From: Parcubacteria group bacterium
Lineage (GTDB): Bacteria; Patescibacteriota; Minisyncoccia; Phycocordibacterales; JABMOB01
Assembly: GCA_013204345.1 (NCBI GenBank)
Contig: JABMOB010000026.1
Coordinates: forward strand, 1-37,836
DNA length: 37,836 bases
Direction: 5' to 3'
Position numbers and translations under genes: made by a program. Each line of letters opens with the position of its first letter. Positions within the stretch are counted from its first letter, which is position 1. Shown here in pieces: positions 8,499-15,184 of the stretch. The notes under the pieces are model-generated. The model saw only the letters and a list, made by a program, of their open reading frames with translations. It had not been told where the DNA came from and did not search any database.

Positions 8499-8529
8499 TT
8501 GACATTTTCAATTTAAGTTATAATGTCAA
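8499..8529 (+). promoter_or_regulatory. lysC promoter with 8-bp inverted repeat
   Basis: TTGACA (8499-8504) is a perfect -35. The -10 is TATAAT (8519-8524, 14-base spacer) or TAATGT (8521-8526, 16-base spacer). TTGACATT (8499-8506) and AATGTCAA (8522-8529) form a perfect inverted repeat spanning both hexamers, which could be an operator or coincidence. Confidence 0.55.
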
Positions 8530-8574
8530 AGGTGAACTGATCTTTAACATGAAAACCCAGAAAGGAACTTACAT

Positions 8575-9912
8575 ATGTTGAGAGTCGCAAAATTTGGCGG
8601 AACGTCATTGGCAAATGGTGCACAAATAAAAAAGGTCATTGGTATCATCAAAAAAGACCCCTGTCGTAGAGCAATCGTTGTTTCGGCTCCAGGCAAAAGA
8701 CACCCCAGAGATCAAAAGATTACTGATTTGCTTTTGCGCATCAGTGACCACAATCACACCAGAAATGATCTTCACGAAATTGGTTATGTTGATATGATAA
8801 CCGTTCGTTTTGAAGAAATCGTCAAAGAACTCGGACTAGAAATCGATATCAAGCAAATATTTGGCGACATTTTGGAAAAAGTATCAAAATTGGGTCCACT
8901 TCTTGCGCGTGAATATTTAGCGAGCAGAGGTGAATACCTAAACGCCATAATCATCGCGAAAGCTCTTGGTTTTGAGTTCATTGACGCTGATGAGTTCATC
9001 CATCTCGACGAAAAAGGACGCTACGACCAAAAGAGGACGGCTAACGCAGCCCAAAAAATAGGTCTCGTCGAAAAGGTGGAAAAAGGTATCGTGGTTCCCG
9101 GTTTCTATGGAATTGACGCGCAGGAAAATATCCGAACATTTCCACGAGGAGGTTCTGATATTACTGGCGCTATTGTCTCAGCCGTGCTTCATGCAGACAT
9201 GTATGAAAATTGGACAGATAAACCAGGTGTTCTCATGACCGATCCATCAATCGTACCCGATGCAAGAACAATCTCCCAAATGAACTATTCTGAGCTCAGA
9301 GAATTGACTTATATGGGGGCAAACGTCTTTCAAGACGAAGCTGTATTCCCTGTCCGTGAACTTGATATTCCAATCAATGTACGAGACACCAACAATCCGG
9401 GTCACCCAGGTACTTTGATTGTAGCAAAATCGAATGATGAACCAAACAATCTCTGTCCAATAACGGGAATAGCGGGACGGAAGAATTTTACCGTCATTAG
9501 TATGAGTAGGGCACTAATGAATCAAGAGATTGGATTTGTCCGACGTGTATGCTCAATTATGGAAGAAGAGGGTGTGAGTTTTGAACATATGCCGACCAGT
9601 ATTGACTCTCTGTCCATTATTATTTCTGGAGATCAATTTGCGGGTAAAGAGACTCTCCCATCGCGGATAGATCAGGAAATGAGGCCTGATGGACTGGTCA
9701 CTCAGCACGGCATCTCACTCATTTGCGTAGTAGGGAGAGCAATGGTCCATATTCCTGGGATAGCGGGGCGAGTGTTTGGCGCTCTTGGCCAGGCGAAGAT
9801 CAATGTCAAAATCATCAATCAAGGCTCGAGTGAAACCAATATCATTATCGGTGTAAGCGACAGCGATTTTGAGAACGCGACCAGAGTCATCTACAATGAA
9901 TTCGTTGTTTGA
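8575..9912 (+). CDS. lysC: Aspartate kinase with C-terminal ACT domains
   Basis: Phosphorylates L-aspartate, the first step toward lysine/DAP, threonine and methionine. The 445-residue protein has KFGGTSLA at residues 7-14, VVSAPG, PGFYGIDAQ, and FPRGGSDITGAIVSA, all kinase-domain signatures, then two ACT regulatory domains from about residue 310 (ITGIAGRKNFTVISM and GRAMVHIPGIAGRVFGALGQ), so allosteric inhibition by an end product is likely. It is a transcription unit of its own: TTGACA promoter, Shine-Dalgarno AAAGGA (8561-8566), and a terminator directly after the stop. Codon use looks richer in G and C at third positions than the neighbours. No other lysine or threonine pathway gene is nearby. 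Confidence 0.95.
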   Translation: MLRVAKFGGTSLANGAQIKKVIGIIKKDPCRRAIVVSAPGKRHPRDQKITDLLLRISDHNHTRNDLHEIGYVDMITVRFEEIVKELGLEIDIKQIFGDILEKVSKLGPLLAREYLASRGEYLNAIIIAKALGFEFIDADEFIHLDEKGRYDQKRTANAAQKIGLVEKVEKGIVVPGFYGIDAQENIRTFPRGGSDITGAIVSAVLHADMYENWTDKPGVLMTDPSIVPDARTISQMNYSELRELTYMGANVFQDEAVFPVRELDIPINVRDTNNPGHPGTLIVAKSNDEPNNLCPITGIAGRKNFTVISMSRALMNQEIGFVRRVCSIMEEEGVSFEHMPTSIDSLSIIISGDQFAGKETLPSRIDQEMRPDGLVTQHGISLICVVGRAMVHIPGIAGRVFGALGQAKINVKIINQGSSETNIIIGVSDSDFENATRVIYNEFVV

Positions 9913-9922
9913 GCTGAACCAC

Positions 9923-9962
9923 ACAACCCCCAAGGCGTTATGCTTTGAGGGGTTGTTTTTAT
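9923..9962 (+). terminator. Rho-independent terminator of lysC
   Basis: ACAACCCC (9923-9930) pairs with GGGGTTGT (9949-9956), extended inward by CAAGG/CTTTG-type pairs, and is followed by TTTTT. It overlaps the last codons of the convergent CYTH gene. Confidence 0.85.
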
Positions 9963-10552
9963 TTTATTCTTTTCTCTTCCAACCAATCTGGTACTGGGAC
10001 GAAAGTTATACTTTCCCAACCATCTATCTCGTCCTCAGTAACATCAAAATCTTTTTGGTATGCGTTTTCTACACTTCCATGAAGAGCCTTTCCCCAATCA
10101 AACTTTAGTTTTTTCGCAACTTTTTTTATTTCTTCTTCCGTCGACGACTCAATTTCGACAAACGTTGGTATCCACGGCCAAGTGTCTATTGTCACTTCAC
10201 TGTCCCCTATCGCCCACTTTTCTCTTTTTGTTTCTTGATAAGATTTTTGTATCAAACCTAAAACCGAAAGAATTTGACAAGTTTTCTCAAAATCATCCAC
10301 AACCACATTGATTTCTTTTGTGCCGTGAAGGGTTCTATCGTTTAATTGTTTATAGCTCAAGGTGATTTTGTCGCCTTCATCACGAACACGAACCCAGCCT
10401 CCAATTTTTCGGAGACGATTGTCAGCAAAATCAAAAACTTTCCTTTTCATTAGTCGCTCAGAGTAAATTAGCCTAGCGCCAATATCCTTGAGTTTATTTC
10501 TCAAGTCTTTGGAATCTATATCCAAAAATTTAGCCTCAATCTCCGTTTGCAT
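9959..10552 (-). CDS. CYTH-domain protein (CyaB / triphosphatase-like)
   Basis: Member of the CYTH superfamily, whose proteins bind triphosphates and metal in a beta-barrel tunnel and act as class IV adenylate cyclases, thiamine triphosphatases or inorganic triphosphatases. The 197-residue protein begins MQTEIEAKFLDID, containing the signature E-x-E-x-K. Further tunnel residues are LRKIGGWVRVRDEG, KITLSYKQ, KREKW, and VTIDTWPWIPTFVEIE. The exact substrate cannot be told from sequence. It is convergent with lysC. A hairpin (AGACT/AGTCT) touches the ATG and a TTGACA lies about 60 bases upstream inside a perfect palindrome. Confidence 0.85.
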   Translation of the reverse strand: MQTEIEAKFLDIDSKDLRNKLKDIGARLIYSERLMKRKVFDFADNRLRKIGGWVRVRDEGDKITLSYKQLNDRTLHGTKEINVVVDDFEKTCQILSVLGLIQKSYQETKREKWAIGDSEVTIDTWPWIPTFVEIESSTEEEIKKVAKKLKFDWGKALHGSVENAYQKDFDVTEDEIDGWESITFVPVPDWLEEKRIK

Positions 10553-10608
10553 AGACTCTCAGTCTAACGCAATTTATCACCAATTTCCATAGTGTCTTTT
10601 CATCACAC

Positions 10609-10632
10609 ATTGTCAAGGTTCAACCTTGACAA
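10609..10632. promoter_or_regulatory. Palindrome with TTGACA upstream of the CYTH gene
   Basis: TTGTCAAGGT and ACCTTGACAA form a perfect 10-bp inverted repeat with a 3-base loop. On the minus strand the inner TTGACA lies 19 bases before TATGGA, a possible -10 for the CYTH gene. The palindrome supplies the stop codon of the truncated csaA frame. Confidence 0.4.
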
Positions 10633-10715
10633 TTTATAGCTTCCGGAAAATCATCTACTTCAATCACCTTCCCCAATCTTATATCAACTTTCTCAAAATC
10701 TTCGTAAATAATCAT
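10620..10715 (-). pseudogene. Truncated csaA-like tRNA-binding protein remnant
   Basis: A 31-codon frame starts at an ATG overlapping the aspS stop (ATGA). Its product opens MIIYEDFEKVDIRLGKVIEV and continues DDFPEAI. This matches the N-terminus of the CsaA/MetG-type tRNA-binding OB domain, where EDFxKVDIRVGxI...DFPEA is typical. The frame then ends in NCQG and a stop inside a palindrome, whereas the family needs about 80 more residues. I read it as the 5' stump of a deleted or displaced gene once co-translated with aspS. It is short, so chance resemblance is possible but unlikely given the run of matching positions. Confidence 0.6.
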
Positions 10716-12109
10716 TCTGTTTTTTTGTCTATTTTAATCCCCAACTCCTTAAGTTGCCCGGCAGATATTTCTGCTGGAGAATCCATCATTAAGTCTTTAC
10801 CCTCACCTGTCTTTGGAAATGCAATAACCTCACGAATGTTCGGCTCATTTTGAAGAATCATCATAATACGATCGATTCCTGGAGCAAATCCCCCATGCGG
10901 AGGAGCACCGAACGTAAACGCCTCAAGCATGTGACCAAATTTTAGTTTCTGCTTTTCTTCAGAAACACCAATAAGATCGAAGACTTGTTTCTGCTCAGCT
11001 CGATCATGTATACGGATACTACCAGATGAAAGCTCGTAACCATTCAACACAAGGTCATAAGAGTTTGCTCGTATAGAGAAGATATCTTCTCCTTTCATAA
11101 ACTTTTCTTTGTCTTCTGGTTTTATAGAACAGAACGGATGATGTGTGGCCTGAATCTCACCGTCATCCTTTTTTTCAAACATTGGAAAATCAATCACCCA
11201 AACAAAAGACAACTCATCTGGATCGTTTTTATCTTTACGTAAATCCGGTTTATCATTACCGTATTTTTCCATCGATTCTTTGTAAGTAATACGAGGAAAA
11301 GGAGTTTCTGGTATTTTTTTATTGGAATAAAGTTTTTTAACTAACTCAATAAACATAGCCTCCGTGTATTGCAACACGTCTTCTTGTGTTACGAATGACA
11401 TTTCAAAGTCCAACTGTGTAAATTCTGGCTGTCTATCTCCTCTTGTATCCTCATCACGCATACATCGAGCAATTTGGAAGTAGCGTTCAAAACCTGCAAC
11501 CATAGAGAGTTGTTTAAATTGCTGAGGAGACTGCGGTAATGCATAAAATTTTCCCGGCTCAAGGCGCGACGGTACAACATATTCACGACTACCTTCCGGA
11601 GTCCCCTTCATAAGCATAGGGGTTTCAATCTCTACAAAATCGTTCTTGTGCATATAATCTCGGAAAAAAGTAATCACTTTGTCACGCATTCTAATGTTTT
11701 TTTGCATTCTTTCACTACGTAAATCAAGATACCGATATTTCAGACGCAACTCTTCGTTAATAGCCTTTGTTTCATTAATTTCAAATGGTGGTGTTTCAGC
11801 CTGATTAAGAATAGTTATTCCTAAAATCTCCAGCTCGATATCACCGTTCATTTTATCCTTTTGGATATTTTTTTCCGGGCGAGGATTAACTTTTCCCTGA
11901 ACTTCAACAACCCACTCTGGTCGAAGTTTTTCACCAACTTCGTGAGCTTCTTTTGCGTTAGGTAAAATAACACCCTGAACTTTTCCAGACATATCACGGA
12001 AATCCAAGAAAATTAATTTCCCTTGGTCGCGACGAATATCCACCCAACCTTTGATTACGACCTCCTTACCTTCATACCCCTTTAAATCTTTTATATATGT
12101 TCTTTCCAT
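10712..12109 (-). CDS. aspS: Aspartyl-tRNA synthetase lacking the GAD domain
   Basis: Class II synthetase that charges aspartate onto tRNA-Asp, and onto tRNA-Asn if non-discriminating. The 465-residue protein has an N-terminal OB anticodon-binding domain (VVIKGWVDIRRDQGKLIFLD), then LKYRYLDLR, motif 2 (ARCMRDEDTRGDRQPEFTQL) and motif 3 (GGFAPGIDRIMMIL). It is bacterial type by these motifs, yet the roughly 130-residue GAD insertion expected between KPDLR and WVIDFPMFE is replaced by about a dozen residues (DKNDPDELSF). A T-box leader precedes the gene. The ATG of the csaA remnant overlaps the stop codon. Confidence 0.95.
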   Translation of the reverse strand: MERTYIKDLKGYEGKEVVIKGWVDIRRDQGKLIFLDFRDMSGKVQGVILPNAKEAHEVGEKLRPEWVVEVQGKVNPRPEKNIQKDKMNGDIELEILGITILNQAETPPFEINETKAINEELRLKYRYLDLRSERMQKNIRMRDKVITFFRDYMHKNDFVEIETPMLMKGTPEGSREYVVPSRLEPGKFYALPQSPQQFKQLSMVAGFERYFQIARCMRDEDTRGDRQPEFTQLDFEMSFVTQEDVLQYTEAMFIELVKKLYSNKKIPETPFPRITYKESMEKYGNDKPDLRKDKNDPDELSFVWVIDFPMFEKKDDGEIQATHHPFCSIKPEDKEKFMKGEDIFSIRANSYDLVLNGYELSSGSIRIHDRAEQKQVFDLIGVSEEKQKLKFGHMLEAFTFGAPPHGGFAPGIDRIMMILQNEPNIREVIAFPKTGEGKDLMMDSPAEISAGQLKELGIKIDKKTE

Positions 12110-12128
12110 ATTTAGTTTTTAATTTGTT

Positions 12129-12180
12129 AAAAAAACGCCCTTACAAAACTACTCAAAATGAGCAATCTTGTAAGGACGTT
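12129..12180 (-). terminator. T-box-controlled terminator
   Basis: On the minus strand ACGTCCTTACAA (12179-12168) pairs with TTGTAAGGGCGT (12146-12135) and runs into seven T residues (12135-12129). It is the terminator alternative of the aspS T-box, ending about 20 bases before the aspS ATG. Confidence 0.85.
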
Positions 12181-12360
12181 CTCGTACCCCCTTCGCATAA
12201 AGCTTCGGCGGATCAAGGCGTGGTACCACCTTACTTTGTTTCCCAAAGGAAACCTCAATACAGCTTTAACGGGCTTACCCGTGGAGTTCTATTCACCCTG
12301 AAGCACAGTTGAAGGGCTTTCTTCCCCAGACTCAGCCTTGTTAAGGCGTCTTAGTCATTG
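12129..12360 (-). promoter_or_regulatory. T-box riboswitch leader of aspS
   Basis: The minus strand carries the T-box hallmark AAGGTGGTACCACG (12232-12219), which in this family pairs with the CCA end of uncharged tRNA. Upstream is a GTTTCC/GGAAAC hairpin (12253-12238) fitting Stem III and an ACGGG/CCCGT hairpin (12282-12269). The 5' part (12360-12284) is only about 77 bases, a compact Stem I. The candidate specifier loop is flanked by GAGT (12333-12330) and ACTC (12287-12284). Just before AGAACTC the sequence reads AAT (12293-12291), an Asn codon; a GAC Asp codon occurs nearer the 5' end. The terminator stem follows. Known T-boxes read through when the matching tRNA is uncharged. Confidence 0.88.
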
Positions 12361-12366
12361 TTGTTA

Positions 12367-12394
12367 ATAATACTACAAATAACAAAGCAAGCAA
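12367..12394 (-). promoter_or_regulatory. Promoter of the aspS T-box leader
   Basis: On the minus strand TTGCTT (12394-12389), a 16-base spacer and TATTAT (12372-12367) fit a sigma-70-like promoter. Transcription would start near 12360, just before the first T-box pairing elements, so the leader is about 230 nt. Confidence 0.5.
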
Positions 12395-12400
12395 GTTTAG

Positions 12401-13384
12401 TTATTTCAGTTTCAAACCAACTTTCTCTCGCACTTCTTCCATTTTTTTCTCGGCTTGAGCACGGATAACTTTTCCGCCTTCTTCCAAAATACTTAGAACG
12501 TAAGCTCGGTCCTTGGCGATTTTTTCTCGTTTTTCTCGCATAGGAGCAATAAACTCACTTAGGTTTTTTATAAGCAATTCTTTTGATTCTTTATACCCTA
12601 TTCCACCTTTTTCATATCTTTTTCTCAAATCACTGAGTTCCGGCTCTTTGGTAAAGAAAGTGTGTAAACTAAAAACCTTATCTTCTTCTGGATTTTTGGC
12701 TTCGTCCACACCCTTGGAATCAGTTGGTATTCCCATCACGGCCTTTTTTATTTCTTCATCCGAAGCAAATAGCTCAATGGTATTTTTATAACTTTTTGAC
12801 ATTTTTTGTCCATCTGTACCAGGCACCGTTTTAACCTCCTCCAAAATATATGGCTCCGGTAATCTAAATGTCTCACCAAAAATACGATTAAACTTCTCGC
12901 CTGTATCTTTAGCAATTTCTAAATGTTGTTTTTGATCAAGTCCGACAGGCACTACATCAATATCGTGAATCAAAATATCTGCAGCCATGAGAATTGGGTA
13001 GTCAAAAAGCCCAACATTTATTTCTTTGCTCTTTGCCTCTGCATCTTTGAAAGCGTGAGCCCTCATAAGATATGGCATAGTGGTAATACAATTAAAAATC
13101 CAAGCGAGCTCGGCGACCTGAGGGACATCAGACTGTTTGAAAAGAATGGTTTTTTTAGGATCTAAACCAATAGCCAAATAATCCACGGCCAGCTCAAAAA
13201 TCCTCTCTTCCAGCTCTTTTTTATTTTGTACCGATGTCAAAGCGTGCAAATCAGCGATAAAAATTGAGGACTGGTAATCATCCTGCAAATCCACAAACTG
13301 CTTCATAGCACCCAAGTAATTGCCCACATGAGGTCGTCCCGTAGGCTTAACACCAGATATTAAAGTTTTCTTATTTTTGGTCAT
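12401..13384 (-). CDS. trpS: Tryptophanyl-tRNA synthetase
   Basis: Class I synthetase that charges tryptophan. From the chosen start the protein is 327 residues, matching the family. LISGVKPTGRPHVGNYLG contains the HIGH motif (PHVGN), and KMSKSYKN is the KMSKS loop. An ATG at 13429 would add 15 residues and has a GAGG four bases upstream, but TrpRS normally begins only a few residues before SGVKPTG. An extended -10 (TGGTATTAT, 13400-13392) would start transcription at the inner ATG, making it leaderless. The gene follows murA and precedes the T-box leader. Confidence 0.93.
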   Translation of the reverse strand: MTKNKKTLISGVKPTGRPHVGNYLGAMKQFVDLQDDYQSSIFIADLHALTSVQNKKELEERIFELAVDYLAIGLDPKKTILFKQSDVPQVAELAWIFNCITTMPYLMRAHAFKDAEAKSKEINVGLFDYPILMAADILIHDIDVVPVGLDQKQHLEIAKDTGEKFNRIFGETFRLPEPYILEEVKTVPGTDGQKMSKSYKNTIELFASDEEIKKAVMGIPTDSKGVDEAKNPEEDKVFSLHTFFTKEPELSDLRKRYEKGGIGYKESKELLIKNLSEFIAPMREKREKIAKDRAYVLSILEEGGKVIRAQAEKKMEEVREKVGLKLK

Positions 13385-13391
13385 TGAGAGA

Positions 13392-13400
13392 ATAATACCA
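13392..13400 (-). promoter_or_regulatory. Extended -10 of trpS
   Basis: TGGTATTAT on the minus strand, 7 bases before the preferred ATG. The 14-base string ATTCTGGTATTATT is identical to one upstream of frr (30246-30259), supporting a shared promoter type. Confidence 0.5.
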
Positions 13401-13449
13401 GAATAGTAGACCCTTTGAAAGATACTCATGTATCCTCACAAAATATAGA

Positions 13450-14754
13450 CTACTCAACCTCAGCATTTAAATCTTGAAGTTTTTCTAAAAAGTTTTCATA
13501 ACCTCGCTCGATAAGACTGATATTTTTCAAAATAGTTTTTCCTTCAGCAGCAAGAGCCGCGATAACATAAGCAAAACCAGCGCGTAGATCCGGAATTACG
13601 ATTTCTTCTCCGTGAAATTTTGTCGGCCCTGTAATAACGGCGCTATGAATATGATGTAAACTACCAAAACGACACATGGAACCACCTAGGCAATTTTCGT
13701 GGACTTTTATATTTGCCCCCATCTTATTAAGTGCAACAACATAATCAAACCGATTTTCATAAACTGTTTCGTGGATAATAGAGACGCCAGGAGTCTGCGT
13801 CAAAAGAATAGAAAACGGTTGTTGCCAATCGGTAGCAAAACCAGGATAAACATTTGTTTCAATATTGATTGGACTAAGTTTCTTTCCACGCCAAAATGAA
13901 ATACCGTCATTTTTTATTTCAAATTCCCCGCCAACTAATCGAAAATTATTGAGAAAGGTCATTAATTCAGCTTGACGAGCATTTTTCACAAATATTTTTC
14001 CGTTTGTAACAGCCGCCGCAATCGCCCACGAAGCCGCCTCCAATCTGTCTGGAATCGGCGTATGGTCAAAACCTTTGAGCTCCTTTACACCAACAATAGT
14101 AATCAGCCTATCGGTATCAACAGAAATAATCGCACCCATTTTTTGCAAAACAGAAATGAGGTCAATTATTTCTGGCTCGATAGCAGCACCAGAAAGTTCA
14201 GTGGTTCCTAGAGCCAATACAGCTGCCAGCAAAACCTGTTCTGTCGCTCCCACACTTGGATACGGAAGTTTTATTTTTGAACCAATAAGTTTTTTTGCCC
14301 TTATATGAAAACCTTTTTCAACATGTTCTATCTTTGCACCAAGTTGCTCCAAAGCAAGAAGATGAAAATCTACCGGGCGTTTACCAATCTCACAACCACC
14401 AAGCTCCGGCACATAAGCTTCACCCATTCGCGCCAAAAGTGGTCCGGCAAAAAGGATTGGAATGCGACTTTTTTTGTCTACAGAACGAAGTTTTTCTGGG
14501 TCTACAAGTTTAAGATTTTTTGCATTCAAATTATAAGTGGTTTTATCTACCTGTTCTACAGTTCCACCCAAAACAGAAATCATTTCAGAAACAATTTTCA
14601 CATCACGAATAGAGGGTACATTTCGTAAAACGCAATTATCTTCAGTCAAAAGTGAAGCAACCATTATTTTTGAAACACTATTTTTTGCGCCACGAATCTC
14701 CACTGTACCGTGAAGAGGTTTGCCTCCTGTTATTGTAATACTGTCATTTTGCAT
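13450..14754 (-). CDS. murA: UDP-GlcNAc 1-carboxyvinyltransferase
   Basis: Transfers enolpyruvate from PEP to UDP-GlcNAc, the first committed step of peptidoglycan synthesis, in the cytoplasm. The 434-residue protein has usual length and motifs: GAKNSVSKIMVASLL near the N-terminus, LGGCEIGKRPVDFHLLALEQ with the catalytic cysteine at residue 121 (so the fosfomycin target residue is present), PDRLEAASW, and PDLRAGFAYVIAALAAEG near the end. It lies downstream of tRNA-Glu and upstream of trpS on the same strand. The leader is T-rich without a Shine-Dalgarno site. Confidence 0.96.
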   Translation of the reverse strand: MQNDSITITGGKPLHGTVEIRGAKNSVSKIMVASLLTEDNCVLRNVPSIRDVKIVSEMISVLGGTVEQVDKTTYNLNAKNLKLVDPEKLRSVDKKSRIPILFAGPLLARMGEAYVPELGGCEIGKRPVDFHLLALEQLGAKIEHVEKGFHIRAKKLIGSKIKLPYPSVGATEQVLLAAVLALGTTELSGAAIEPEIIDLISVLQKMGAIISVDTDRLITIVGVKELKGFDHTPIPDRLEAASWAIAAAVTNGKIFVKNARQAELMTFLNNFRLVGGEFEIKNDGISFWRGKKLSPINIETNVYPGFATDWQQPFSILLTQTPGVSIIHETVYENRFDYVVALNKMGANIKVHENCLGGSMCRFGSLHHIHSAVITGPTKFHGEEIVIPDLRAGFAYVIAALAAEGKTILKNISLIERGYENFLEKLQDLNAEVE

Positions 14755-14952
14755 TTTTTTGTTTTTTAATTGTACGCTTCACGTTCATAATCTTCGTGAT
14801 CACAAGTTACTAAGTATTTTAAAAAATATTAATTTTCTAAAATACGTAAGTACTTGCCGACCCTGGCTCGGCTATTCGTCTACTGACGAATTATACCTAT
14901 GCCTTCACAAAATGTCCTCAGACAAAGAAGTTTGTTTGCTTTGCACATTTTG
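14755..14952. repeat. Spacer between tRNA-Glu and murA with several hairpins
   Basis: I see no gene here. It holds ATTCGTC/GACGAAT (14873-14890) with a TACT loop, and a GCCGA/TCGGC hairpin just before it (in plus coordinates). TCACAAAATGT (14905-14915) pairs with ACATTTTGTGA (14945-14955), a perfect 11-bp stem reaching into the last bases of the tRNA. Several TTCGT/ACGAA words match the intergenic repeat family. Confidence 0.45.
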
Positions 14953-15024
14953 TGACCCTACAGAGAATCGAACTCTGATTTAAGCCTTGAGAAGGCTCCG
15001 TCCTAACCGTTAGACGATAGGGCC
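14953..15024 (-). tRNA. tRNA-Glu (anticodon CTC)
   Basis: A 72-base cloverleaf on the minus strand. The acceptor GGCCCTA pairs with TAGGGTC (one G-T pair), discriminator A. The D-arm contains GTCTAACGGTTAGGAC, the anticodon stem is GAGCC/GGCTT around loop TTCTCAA, giving CTC, and the T-arm is CAGAG-TTCGATT-CTCTG. It closely resembles bacterial tRNA-Glu. CCA is not encoded. It decodes GAG; a TTC isoacceptor is not in the window. Confidence 0.93.
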
Positions 15025-15184
15025 CACTTCTCTCCGATATACTATCGGAGCTTCGCGGGGCAAGCGGCGGTCAATCAAACCAACACTTGTCCTTCGAAGC
15101 TCAAATACTATTTGAGCGTAGGAGGAGACGATAAGGCTAATCAAACACAGAATAACGAATAAAAGCCAAGTAATCAAGCAAAAA
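15025..15184. repeat. Spacer between murF and tRNA-Glu with two similar hairpins
   Basis: No gene is visible. CTCCGATA/TATCGGAG (about 15033-15051) and GCTCAAATA/TATTTGAGC (about 15099-15117) are hairpins whose tips are both built on TACTA, each next to a CTTCG or TTCGAAG word. They look like members of a small palindromic repeat family between murF and the tRNA. Confidence 0.4.

Noticed and set aside
8784-8999. Minus-strand frame inside lysC
   Set aside because: Antisense to the conserved kinase domain; no supporting signals.
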